Shown one piece after another: positions 15,014 to 22,949 of a DNA stretch of 64,000 bases. How positions within the stretch are numbered: position 1 is the first letter of the stretch; the number at the start of each line of letters is the position of its first letter. A program made the translations under genes and the position numbers. Origin of the DNA: Bin87 sp965208015. GTDB lineage: Bacteria > Chloroflexota > Dehalococcoidia > Lucifugimonadales > UBA3495. Under the pieces are notes generated by a model, which was not told the origin of the DNA, did not search any database, and saw only the letters and a program-made list of their open reading frames with translations. The DNA lies in assembly GCA_965208015.1 (NCBI GenBank), contig CBDBNT010000004.1, forward strand, positions 496,001 to 560,000, written 5' to 3'.

Positions 15014-15781
15014 ATGCGTACCAACACCACTAAAGCCAAACTGAACGACGGTCAGGTCGTTTTCGGGGCTATCATCACCCGCTACGCGCCCGACATGGTC
15101 GAGATCTTCGGGGCCCTGGGCTATGACTTCGTGATGATCGACTGCGAGCACGGGCCGGCCGACCTGGACCAGGTGGAGCACATGGTCCGCGCCGCCGAGT
15201 CCTTCGGCATCACGCCCATCGCGCGCATACCGGACCACTCGGACCCGACGATCCTGCGGTTCCTGGACCGGGGGTTGCAGGGAATCATCGTGCCGCACGT
15301 GAACACCGGTGAGCAGGCGGCGGCCATCGCCCGCGCAGCCCGGTATTACCCCGACGGCTATCGCGGCATGGGCGGCGGCCGGGCGCAGGATTACGGTATC
15401 GGCGTGACTCGGGACGAGGCCACGGCGTGGGTCAATTCCCAGGTGCTGGTGATCCCGATGGTCGAGGACGTCGAGGCGGTGGGCAACCTGGACGACATCC
15501 TGGCCGTTTCCGGGGCGGACGTGCTGCACGTCGCCGCGTCGGACCTGGGGCAGAGCATGGGCAACCCGGGCGTGGCCGAGGTGCGGAAGGTGATGAGCGA
15601 GGTGGTCCCCAGGGTGCGAGCGGGAGGGAAGAACGTCGGCGTGGGCGGCAACAATCCGGCCGATACCGCTGGAGTCGCCGAGTTCATCAAGCTGGGAGCG
15701 AACTTCGTCACGGTGTCCGGCTGGGGATTGCTGCGCATCGGCGCGGAGAATTTCCTGAAAGACGTGAACGCCGCCCTGTAA
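15014..15781 (+). CDS. HpcH/HpaI family aldolase
   Basis: 255-residue TIM-barrel metal-dependent class II pyruvate aldolase family member. MIDCEHGPADLDQVEHMVRA holds the catalytic His and metal-site surroundings, ARIPDHSDPTILRFLDRGLQ and IIVPHVNTGEQA follow as in 4-hydroxy-2-oxoheptanedioate and 2-keto-3-deoxy-L-rhamnonate aldolases. Full length. Co-oriented with the TPP enzyme, 128 bases apart with a palindromic repeat between. Natural substrate unknown. Confidence 0.9.
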   Translation: MRTNTTKAKLNDGQVVFGAIITRYAPDMVEIFGALGYDFVMIDCEHGPADLDQVEHMVRAAESFGITPIARIPDHSDPTILRFLDRGLQGIIVPHVNTGEQAAAIARAARYYPDGYRGMGGGRAQDYGIGVTRDEATAWVNSQVLVIPMVEDVEAVGNLDDILAVSGADVLHVAASDLGQSMGNPGVAEVRKVMSEVVPRVRAGGKNVGVGGNNPADTAGVAEFIKLGANFVTVSGWGLLRIGAENFLKDVNAAL

Positions 15782-15844
15782 GGGGCGGCGCATTGATCAG
15801 GTGGTGGCGAACCCCATACGGGGCAGCGCTTCCCTCGGGGCCTC

Positions 15845-16285
15845 CTAGTTTGGACGGACGAACACCGGATCGCCGTCGGGGTCTGGATGGCGGTGGCTGG
15901 CCAAGGCGGTGATGATGCGGTCCTCGCTGGCCCGGATCTCCCGCAGCAGACGCTCTTCCATGGCCCGCATTTCCTGACGCAACTGGGCGTTGTTTTCCTG
16001 CATTTCCTGGCGCAGCTGGGCGTTGTTTTCCTGCATTTCCTGGCGCAACTGGGTATTGTTTTCCTGCATTTCCTGACGCAGCGTCTGCATTTCCAGGCGT
16101 AGCTGGGCGTTGCTTTCCTGCATTTCCTGGCGCAGCGTCTGCGTTTCGCTGCGCAACTCTTCCCGCGTCGGATGCTGACCGCTCCGCCGCACCTGGGCAA
16201 CGTGGCCGCTGACTATAGCGATCAGGATTATCACCCCGATGCCAATCAGGGTAATCATTTCGTTGCTCAGCGTGATCCCGTTCAT
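15845..16285 (-). CDS. membrane-anchored coiled-coil protein with near-identical repeats
   Basis: 146 residues: a single membrane segment at about residues 10-27 (LIGIGVIILIAIVSGHVA), then a long charged coiled coil with repeated 10-residue units of the form QLRQEMQENN (about residues 55-105), and a short Asp/Pro-rich tail. The DNA between 15970 and 16110 is a 30-base tandem repeat with little divergence, so copy number could vary. Such proteins are often annotated as Uma2- or DUF-associated helper proteins, but no function can be assigned. Downstream of the oppF gene, same strand. Confidence 0.65.
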   Translation of the reverse strand: MNGITLSNEMITLIGIGVIILIAIVSGHVAQVRRSGQHPTREELRSETQTLRQEMQESNAQLRLEMQTLRQEMQENNTQLRQEMQENNAQLRQEMQENNAQLRQEMRAMEERLLREIRASEDRIITALASHRHPDPDGDPVFVRPN

Positions 16286-16319
16286 CGTGTCACCAGGAAC
16301 CCGGTTCTACAGGCGTGAG

Positions 16320-17324
16320 TTAGTAGAGGTGGCAGGACACCACATGCCCGGGCTCCAGTTCCGTAACTTGCGGAATGTCTCTTGAGCACTGATCCATGAC
16401 GAAAGGACACCGGGGATGGAACCGGCAACCCTCGGGCGGATTGAGCGGAGACGGCACCTCGCCGGTGAGGATCATCTCCTCCTGCTCAATGTCCGGATGC
16501 GAGGGCAGCGCTGCGTTCATCAGCGCCTTGGTGTAGGGATGCGAGGCGTTGTCGAACAGTTCCTTGGTGGGACCGTACTCAACGATCTGGCCCAGGTACA
16601 TCACGGCGACCCAGTCGCACATGTATCGCACCGTGGCCAGGTGGTGGGCAATGAGCAGGTAGCTGACGTTGTACTCGTTCTGCAGGTCCATGAGCAGGTT
16701 CATGATCTGGGCGCGGATAGACACGTCCAGCGCGGAGACCGGCTCGTCCAACACGATTACGCGCGGCTCTACGGACAGCGCCCGGGCGATTGCCAAACGC
16801 TGCCGTTGCCCGCCGCTGAATTCATGGGGATACAGGTTGGCGTGGTAGCTGCTCAGACCGACGTCGTTCAGGAGCTTGGCGACCCGCTCCTGCATTTCCC
16901 GGCGGCTCAGGTCGAGGTTGATGACCATGGGCTCGGCAATCAGGTCGCGAACGCGCATCCGCGGGTTGAGGGAGCTCCAGGGGTCCTGGAAAACCGCCTG
17001 GACCGAGCTGCGATAGGCGCGGCGCTGCTCGGCGTTGGCCTGGCTGATTTCCTGGCCCTGGTAACGAATGTTGCCTTCGGTGGGCTCTTCCAATTGGAGG
17101 AGCATCTTGGCGGTGGTGCTCTTGCCGCACCCCGACTCGCCCACGATGCCCAGGGTTTCGCCGGCCCGGATCTGGAAGGAAACGCCGTCGACGGCCTTGA
17201 TCCAGCCGGTAACTTTGGACACCAAGAGGCCCTTGGTCACCGGGAAGTGCTTCTTGAGACCCGAGGCTTCGAGGAGTACCTCGTTCGCGGTTTGTGTCAC
17301 CGGGTTTGCTTCCAGGGTAGTCAT
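16320..17324 (-). CDS. oppF: oligopeptide ABC transporter ATP-binding protein, OppF type (system 1)
   Basis: 334-residue ATPase of a peptide/nickel importer. Walker A GESGCGKSTTAK, Q-loop in VFQDPWSSLNPRMRV, signature FSGGQRQRLAIARAL, Walker B VIVLDEPVSALD, and the C-terminal oligopeptide-transporter extension with GCRFHPRCPFVMDQC Cys motif. ATG overlaps the oppD stop (ATGA), so the two ATPases are coupled. Last gene of the leftward operon sbp-sbp-sbp-membrane protein-oppBCDF. Confidence 0.93.
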   Translation of the reverse strand: MTTLEANPVTQTANEVLLEASGLKKHFPVTKGLLVSKVTGWIKAVDGVSFQIRAGETLGIVGESGCGKSTTAKMLLQLEEPTEGNIRYQGQEISQANAEQRRAYRSSVQAVFQDPWSSLNPRMRVRDLIAEPMVINLDLSRREMQERVAKLLNDVGLSSYHANLYPHEFSGGQRQRLAIARALSVEPRVIVLDEPVSALDVSIRAQIMNLLMDLQNEYNVSYLLIAHHLATVRYMCDWVAVMYLGQIVEYGPTKELFDNASHPYTKALMNAALPSHPDIEQEEMILTGEVPSPLNPPEGCRFHPRCPFVMDQCSRDIPQVTELEPGHVVSCHLY

Positions 17325-18313
17325 TCCAGCCTCCAGCAGGCGGCGTAGTGGCTATCGCTCACGTCAAATTGCGACGGGTAAGTTTCCAGACATTTGTCCA
17401 TAACGTACTGGCACCGGGGCGCGAAAGGGCATCCCGGCGGCAAGTCGTGAAGCGTCGGCGGCTGCCCCTCGATGGAGTACAGACGATCAACGTCTTCCTC
17501 CAACTTGGGGACGGAGGACAGGAGAGCCTCGGTGTAGGGATGCGACGGGTGGTTGAAAATGTCCCGGACGTTGCCCATCTCGACGATCCGGCCGGCGTAC
17601 ATCACGGCCACCCGGTCGCACATCTTGGCCACGATGCCGAAGTCGTGGGTGATGAAAATGAGGCCGATGTTGGAGGCTTCCTGCAACTCCTTGAGGAGCT
17701 TGAGGTACTGCGCCTGGATGGTGACGTCCAGCGAGGTGGTCGGCTCGTCGGCGATCAGCACGATGGGCTCGCAGGAAATGCCAATGGCTCCTACCACGCG
17801 CTGCCGCATCCCTCCGCTCATCTGGTGAGGATAGTCCCGCACCCGGGTCTCGGCGGCGGGGATGTTCACCTTGCGGAGTACGTCCAGGACCTGCTGCACG
17901 ACGGTGCGCTTGGGGATGTCCTGGTGGATCTTGATGGCCTCGCCCACCTGGTTTCCGATGGAAAACACCGGGTTCAGGGAGGTCATGGGGTCCTGGATGA
18001 TCAGCGCGATCTGGCTGCCCCGGATCTCGCTCATCTCCTTGTCGGACAGCTGCACGAGGTCCTGCCCTTCCAGGAGGATCTGACCGTCCACGATGCGACC
18101 CGGGGGTTCCGGGATGAGCCGCATCAACGACAACATGGTCACCGACTTGCCGGAACCGGATTCGCCGACGATGCCCAGCGTCTCGCCGCGCCGCAGGTCG
18201 AAGCTGACGCCGTCGACTGCCCTCACCGTACCCCATCGGGTCTCGAAATAGGTTTTCAGTCCGTCAACTTGCAGCACTATGGGGGAGGTGTTTTCGGTTG
18301 TGGTAGTAGTCAT
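17321..18313 (-). CDS. oppD: oligopeptide ABC transporter ATP-binding protein, OppD type (system 1)
   Basis: 330-residue ATPase. Walker A GESGSGKSVTMLSLMRLIP, Q-loop IIQDPMTSLNPVF, signature MSGGMRQRVVGAIGI, Walker B VLIADEPTTSLD, H-loop in FITHDFGIVAKM, and the C-terminal PGCPFAPRCQYVMDKC motif typical of OppD/DppD. It pairs with OppF as a heterodimeric motor; oppC lies 45 bases upstream. Confidence 0.93.
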   Translation of the reverse strand: MTTTTTENTSPIVLQVDGLKTYFETRWGTVRAVDGVSFDLRRGETLGIVGESGSGKSVTMLSLMRLIPEPPGRIVDGQILLEGQDLVQLSDKEMSEIRGSQIALIIQDPMTSLNPVFSIGNQVGEAIKIHQDIPKRTVVQQVLDVLRKVNIPAAETRVRDYPHQMSGGMRQRVVGAIGISCEPIVLIADEPTTSLDVTIQAQYLKLLKELQEASNIGLIFITHDFGIVAKMCDRVAVMYAGRIVEMGNVRDIFNHPSHPYTEALLSSVPKLEEDVDRLYSIEGQPPTLHDLPPGCPFAPRCQYVMDKCLETYPSQFDVSDSHYAACWRLE

Positions 18314-18358
18314 GATTCAGCCTGCTTTTGGTTGGGCAATGGTCGGGGGCGGCCAGGA

Positions 18359-19258
18359 TCAGTTCAACTGGCGGAGCCTGGGGTCGAGCCGGTCGCGGAG
18401 CCAGTCACCGAACAGGTTCATTGACAGCACGACGAGCATGATGGCGAGGCCGGGCATGGTAGAGATCCACCAGGCCACCGCCAAGCGGTCGCGGCCGTCG
18501 GAAACCATCGAACCCCAGGCCGGCGTGGGCGGCGGAACTCCGGCGCCGAGGAAGCTCAGGGTGGACTCCAGAAGGATGACGATGCCAACCTCCAGGGTAG
18601 CCAACACGATGAGGGTGTTGATGACGCCGGGGAAGATGTGGATGAAGAGGATGCGAGGGGTCGACGCTCCCGCCACCTTGGCCAGGGCGACGAAGTCCAT
18701 GGTTTTCAGTTGGAGCACCTCGCCGCGCACATTGCGAGCAAAACGCGGCCACACGGCGATGGCCAGGATCGCGACGATAATGAGGAAGGACTGCCCCAGG
18801 GCCAGCACCAACACCAGGGCCAGCAATATGGTTGGTATCGCCAGCTTGATGTCCACGATTCGCATCAGGAACTCATCGAGCCAGCCTCCATACCACCCGG
18901 CGATCAGGCCACTGGCCACGCCGATGACCATGCCCACACCCAGGGTGACACCCGCTACCGCAAGCGAGATGCGGGCGCCGAAGATGACCCGGCTCAGCAT
19001 GTCGCGGCCCAGGTGATCGGTGCCCAGCAAGAACTCGGAGCTTCCTCCCTCTTCCCATGCCGGCGGTAGGTTGCGGTCTCTCAGACCGCCCCGTTCAGGG
19101 TCGTGGGGTGCGATGAGCGGGGCAAAAACGCCGGTGATCACGAACAACACAAGGAAGAACATGGGGATCAAGGGCCACCTGCGCAGTTGCCAGATTTTCC
19201 TGGCAATGCGGGCGGGCGCCGGCGCCGGTTGTACGACCAGAGTTGCGTCTGCTGCCAC
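18359..19258 (-). CDS. oppC: oligopeptide ABC transporter permease, OppC type (system 1)
   Basis: 299-residue inner-membrane permease with an N-terminal segment (PLIPMFFLVLFVITGVFAP), the OppC N-terminal domain (HDPERGGLRDRNLPP, LGTDHLGRDMLSRVIFGARI), and five further membrane spans. The EAA-like loop LAKVAGASTPRILFIHIFPG contacts the ATPases. Length and layout are normal for OppC/DppC. It follows oppB by 11 bases. Confidence 0.92.
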   Translation of the reverse strand: MAADATLVVQPAPAPARIARKIWQLRRWPLIPMFFLVLFVITGVFAPLIAPHDPERGGLRDRNLPPAWEEGGSSEFLLGTDHLGRDMLSRVIFGARISLAVAGVTLGVGMVIGVASGLIAGWYGGWLDEFLMRIVDIKLAIPTILLALVLVLALGQSFLIIVAILAIAVWPRFARNVRGEVLQLKTMDFVALAKVAGASTPRILFIHIFPGVINTLIVLATLEVGIVILLESTLSFLGAGVPPPTPAWGSMVSDGRDRLAVAWWISTMPGLAIMLVVLSMNLFGDWLRDRLDPRLRQLN

Positions 19259-19269
19259 GATGTCCTCCT

Positions 19270-20205
19270 CTAGGCGTACCGGATCCTGGGATCGATGTAT
19301 GCGTACATGATGTCAACCAGCAGCGCCGCGGTCACGTACATCAACGTGAACACGATCACCACGGCCTGAAGCAGCGGATAGTCGTTGCCGGCCAGGGCCT
19401 GGATCGCCAGCTGTCCCAATCCCGGCCAAGCGAACACGGTTTCGACGACCAGCGAACCGGTAACCAGGCTGCCCAGGGTGATGCCGGCGAAAGTCAGCAC
19501 GGGAATGAGCGCGTTGCGCAGCGAGTGCTTCCAGATCACGATGTTGTTGGAGACGCCCTTGGCGCGCGCCAACTTTACGTATTCCGAGTCCAGAACGTTG
19601 AGCATCGCCGACCGCAGCAGACGCAGGTTGGCCGCGGCATAGAACCATCCCAGCGTCACCGCCGGCAGGATGATGCTGGAGATCTCCTGGCGACCGTAGG
19701 GCGGCACCAAGCTGTCTCCGAACCAATCATTCCAGCGCACCGAAAACAGGAACACCAGCATCAGTCCTAACCAGAATACGGGAGCCGACTGGCCCACCAG
19801 CGCTACTACTTTCCCAGTCATGTCGAGGAAACTCCCGCGCTTCACTGCGGAGAGTATGCCCAGCGGGACACCCGCTATCACTGAAAACGCGAAGGCGGCC
19901 AGCCCCAACTGCAAAGTCGCTGGGATGCGCTCGATGATGACCTCCATGGACGGGCGGCCTTCTTTGATGGACTCGCCGAAATCACCCTTGAGCGCGCTGC
20001 CCAGGAAAATTCCGTACTGCTGATAGTACGGTTTGTCCAACCCGAGAGTCGCCGTGAGGCGGTCCCAGTCCTCCTGGGTGGAATAGTCATCCAGGTACAC
20101 GTGCCTGGGATCGCCGGCCGCCCGGCTCATCACGAAGATGATCAACGAGACCGCCAGCAGGGTCACCAGGGCCAGCAGAATGCGCCGCACCAGGTATCGC
20201 TGCAT
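19270..20205 (-). CDS. oppB: oligopeptide ABC transporter permease, OppB type (system 1)
   Basis: 311-residue permease starting MQRYLVRRILLALVTLLAVS, the usual OppB/DppB N-terminus, with six membrane spans and the ATPase-contact loop YVKLARAKGVSNNIVIWKHS followed by LRNALIPVLTFAGI. It lies between a small membrane protein gene and oppC. Confidence 0.92.
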   Translation of the reverse strand: MQRYLVRRILLALVTLLAVSLIIFVMSRAAGDPRHVYLDDYSTQEDWDRLTATLGLDKPYYQQYGIFLGSALKGDFGESIKEGRPSMEVIIERIPATLQLGLAAFAFSVIAGVPLGILSAVKRGSFLDMTGKVVALVGQSAPVFWLGLMLVFLFSVRWNDWFGDSLVPPYGRQEISSIILPAVTLGWFYAAANLRLLRSAMLNVLDSEYVKLARAKGVSNNIVIWKHSLRNALIPVLTFAGITLGSLVTGSLVVETVFAWPGLGQLAIQALAGNDYPLLQAVVIVFTLMYVTAALLVDIMYAYIDPRIRYA

Positions 20206-20315
20206 TGTTTCACTACCTCACAAACTGTTTCCCGGCGCGTTGCGGGTGGTCGGTGGTTTTTGCCGGTCTTTAGTTGACGCCTGCCGGTTGCAGGGGGCAT
20301 TGCCGATGGGTTTGA

Positions 20316-20870
20316 TCACGACCTGCCGGGGGCGTGGGCTCCGTCATTGCCGGAGCCGGTCCCGTTGGAAGAACCCAGCGTCTCGCCGCCTTGCGTCACC
20401 CGCGAGGCGCGGGCGAACCTTCCGAACATGCCTTCGTAGCCGATGTTGAACAGCACTGTAATGACGTTGGGCACCAGCGCCGCTCCCAGGGCGATGTAGG
20501 TTCGAGGCTTGAACAGGTAGGGGCAAACGCCCACGCATCTTTCGTCCTCGATGGCGGTAATGTAGCCGCCGATTTGGAAACCGGCCCAGGCTCCGCCAAA
20601 GCTTGCGGCGGACAGAGCAAGGCCCGCGCCCAGCAGAATGGGCCAGGCCGGGATTGAGTCAATCCTAAGGCAGGTTAGCCCCGCCCCGATGCCGGCGCCT
20701 ACGCCGGCGCCCACCATGAGCATGGTCAGAATTTTGGGCAGAGCCTCTACCTCGAAGAACCAGGCCATCGGTATGGCGATCGCCATACCGATGGCCGCCA
20801 GGACCCCAGCCAGGGGAAATCCCAAGAGGGTTCTCCAGGCTACCGATATCCAAGGCTTCTGCGGCCCCAT
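20316..20870 (-). CDS. small multi-span membrane protein inside the opp operon
   Basis: 184 residues with four to five hydrophobic Gly/Ala-rich segments (for example TLLGFPLAGVLAAIGMAIAI, LTMLMVGAGVGAGIGAGL, ILLGAGLALSAASFGGAWAG) and a Ser/Gly-rich tail. There is a CVGVC motif in a loop. It is placed between the last binding-protein gene and oppB. Not recognised as any family. A scrap of a second copy remains at 22860-22925, showing that gene plus binding protein were once duplicated together. Function unknown; it might assist this transporter. Confidence 0.6.
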   Translation of the reverse strand: MGPQKPWISVAWRTLLGFPLAGVLAAIGMAIAIPMAWFFEVEALPKILTMLMVGAGVGAGIGAGLTCLRIDSIPAWPILLGAGLALSAASFGGAWAGFQIGGYITAIEDERCVGVCPYLFKPRTYIALGAALVPNVITVLFNIGYEGMFGRFARASRVTQGGETLGSSNGTGSGNDGAHAPGRS

Positions 20871-20904
20871 ACTGACGTTACCTGCCCATTCTCAACCCGT
20901 TGGA

Positions 20905-22788
20905 CTAGCCTCGGGGCTGGATATATTCGTAACCATTGATGTTGCGCAGGTCACGATAGCGCACGCCTTCGATCCAGGGTTGGATGTTCGGGCCCACCGG
21001 CCACAGGCTGTCGAAATTATACAGCCCCACGCCGGTGATGGCATTCTCGAACATGAACGTCGCGATCTCGATGGCAAGCTCGCGCCGCGCCACCGAATCC
21101 ACCTCGGCCATGTGCTGGGAAACCTTCTCGTCCAGCCACGGGTGCTCGACGCCGCGATTCCAGACGGCCTGGTGGTGCAACTTCGACAGCATTCCCGAGA
21201 AGCCCTGGCCGGGCTCCAGGCGGATGCCGCCGGCGTGACAGGTGGAACCCTGGTAAGTGCGGCCGATCAGGCTGGGCCGCAGGGTGGTGTAAGGCAGGTT
21301 CTGGAACTTGACGTCCACTCCGATGTCGCCCCACATGGAGGCGATGGCCTCACAGGCCTCCACTTCCACCGGCGCGCCGCGCAGCGACGGGGTCAGCGTG
21401 ATGCTGAAACCGTCCGGGTAACCGGCCTCCGCGATCAACTGCTGGGCCCGCTCCGGGTCGTACTCCCAGCGGAGTTCCGGCGGCAGCCAACTTTCTTCGT
21501 ACTGGCCGAAGTCCCAGAGGACGGCGGGGGACCCGTAGCCGTGCAGCAGCGTATCAACGATGCCCTGCCGGTCAATGGCGATGGAGAGAGCGGTGCGAAC
21601 CTTGGCCGCGTTCTTCCACTCGTCGGAATTGATGTCAGGGTCAGCCGATACCCAGGGCAGGTCCGGATCGTAGCCGGGCTGCTGGTCTTCCGTGCCGATA
21701 CCCACGTAGTACTGGCCGTAGAAGGTCAGCGCCGCTTCGCCGCCGCCGGGAACACGCATGATCTCAGCGCCGTCGACGCTCTCAACCTGGGAGAGGGAGT
21801 CGAAGGCTAGCAGGGTAGTATCGAGGTTTCCGGTCTTGAAACCGGCCACACGGGATGATTCTTCGGGAATTTCCTGGAAGATCAACTCGGCGAAGTGGGG
21901 CGTCTTCCGCCAGTGGTTTTCCACGGCTTCCATGCGCCAGAACTCGCCGGTGCGGTAGTCCACCAGGTCCCAGGAGCCGGTGGCGGCGATCTGGTCGTTG
22001 GCTTCTTCCACACCAAGTTCTTCGGTCTGTTTCTTGCTGACGATCCAGGTTCCGCCGCCGCCGGCGCTGGTCAGAATTTCGTTGACTGGTACCTCAGACC
22101 ACGGCGCGCCGGTATTGACTTCGACGGTGTAATCGTCGACGGCTGTGGCGTGGCCTTCCGGGTTCTCCCAGATGCCGCGCATGTTGGACGCCCGGGGGTG
22201 CTTCGAGCCCTCGGCTCCGAATTGCCGCATGGCCCAGATGACGTCTTCAGCGGTCATCTCGCCGTAGCCCTTGTGGAACTGGACGCCCTCGTTGAGGTTG
22301 AAAGTCCAAGTTGACCCGTCGGGGGACACGGACCATTCCCTGGCCAGCATACCGACCGGCTTCAGTTCGCTGGACACGGTCAGCAGCGACTCGCCGATGG
22401 GAGCGGTTTGCAGGACAAAAATCTGGGGGTTTCCGGTCAGGGCGGGATGGCCCATGAAGGGTCCAAGTTCCTTCTGACCGACGATCAGCCGGCCAACAGG
22501 CTTGTCGTCAACCATCACCTCCGCGGTTTCTGGCGTGGCCGTCGGAGCGGTGACCGCGGCGGCTACGGGAACTTCCGTGGCTGCCGGCGCGGATGATCGG
22601 GATTCGGGCGCCGGGGCTTGCGTCGCCGCCGGCGCGGCCGGGGCCGCGCTCTGGCTGGCGGAGGTCTGGCCAGTGGCCGGAGCGGGGGTCTCCGCCGCAC
22701 CGCCGCAGGCAACCACCAGGGCCAGCATCAGGGACAGTGCGCCGAGACCGGCAGCGGCGGTCAGAGACTTTCCTGGAAATCGCAGCAT
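20905..22788 (-). CDS. peptide ABC transporter substrate-binding lipoprotein 1 (system 1)
   Basis: 627 residues from ATG at 22788 (MLRFPGKSLTAAAGLGALSL), preceded by GAGGT. Lipoprotein signal with lipobox LALVVAC, then a long Ala/Pro/Thr linker (about residues 28-90), then an SBP_bac_5 domain: WTFNLNEGVQFHKGYGEMTA, TALSIAIDRQGIVDTLL and DPERAQQLIAEAGYPDGFSI. The latter two are the standard cluster 5 landmarks. It is close in sequence to the next gene upstream (22950-24869) over the entire length including signal peptide, so they are recent tandem duplicates. Confidence 0.92.
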   Translation of the reverse strand: MLRFPGKSLTAAAGLGALSLMLALVVACGGAAETPAPATGQTSASQSAAPAAPAATQAPAPESRSSAPAATEVPVAAAVTAPTATPETAEVMVDDKPVGRLIVGQKELGPFMGHPALTGNPQIFVLQTAPIGESLLTVSSELKPVGMLAREWSVSPDGSTWTFNLNEGVQFHKGYGEMTAEDVIWAMRQFGAEGSKHPRASNMRGIWENPEGHATAVDDYTVEVNTGAPWSEVPVNEILTSAGGGGTWIVSKKQTEELGVEEANDQIAATGSWDLVDYRTGEFWRMEAVENHWRKTPHFAELIFQEIPEESSRVAGFKTGNLDTTLLAFDSLSQVESVDGAEIMRVPGGGEAALTFYGQYYVGIGTEDQQPGYDPDLPWVSADPDINSDEWKNAAKVRTALSIAIDRQGIVDTLLHGYGSPAVLWDFGQYEESWLPPELRWEYDPERAQQLIAEAGYPDGFSITLTPSLRGAPVEVEACEAIASMWGDIGVDVKFQNLPYTTLRPSLIGRTYQGSTCHAGGIRLEPGQGFSGMLSKLHHQAVWNRGVEHPWLDEKVSQHMAEVDSVARRELAIEIATFMFENAITGVGLYNFDSLWPVGPNIQPWIEGVRYRDLRNINGYEYIQPRG

Positions 22789-22859
22789 ATTTACCTCATC
22801 GTCTTGTGATCGGGTGTCGATTCTGTGGGTAGATTTTACCACTGGCGCTTGATGGACTC

Positions 22860-22925
22860 GCAGCCGTTGAGACGTTCGGAACCAGCGCCGCTCCCAGAGC
22901 AACAGTGGCTCCGCACTGACATTAC
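22860..22925 (-). pseudogene. scrap of a duplicated small membrane protein gene
   Basis: In the gap between binding proteins 1 and 2, the plus-strand text at 22872-22901 (GACGTTCGGAACCAGCGCCG onward) matches 27 of 30 bases of the coding sequence of the 184-residue membrane protein near 20452-20490, and 22908-22925 (CACTGACATTACCTGCCC) matches the start region of that gene at 20870-20887 with one change. The middle is missing, so a duplicate copy was deleted internally. The start codon became GTG. Confidence 0.6.
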
Positions 22926-22949
22926 CTGCCCCAAACCCGGCCGTTCCGA

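Noticed and set aside
15970..16110. CRISPR-like regular repeat
   Set aside because: The 30-base units are contiguous without unique spacers and lie in a coding frame for a coiled coil.
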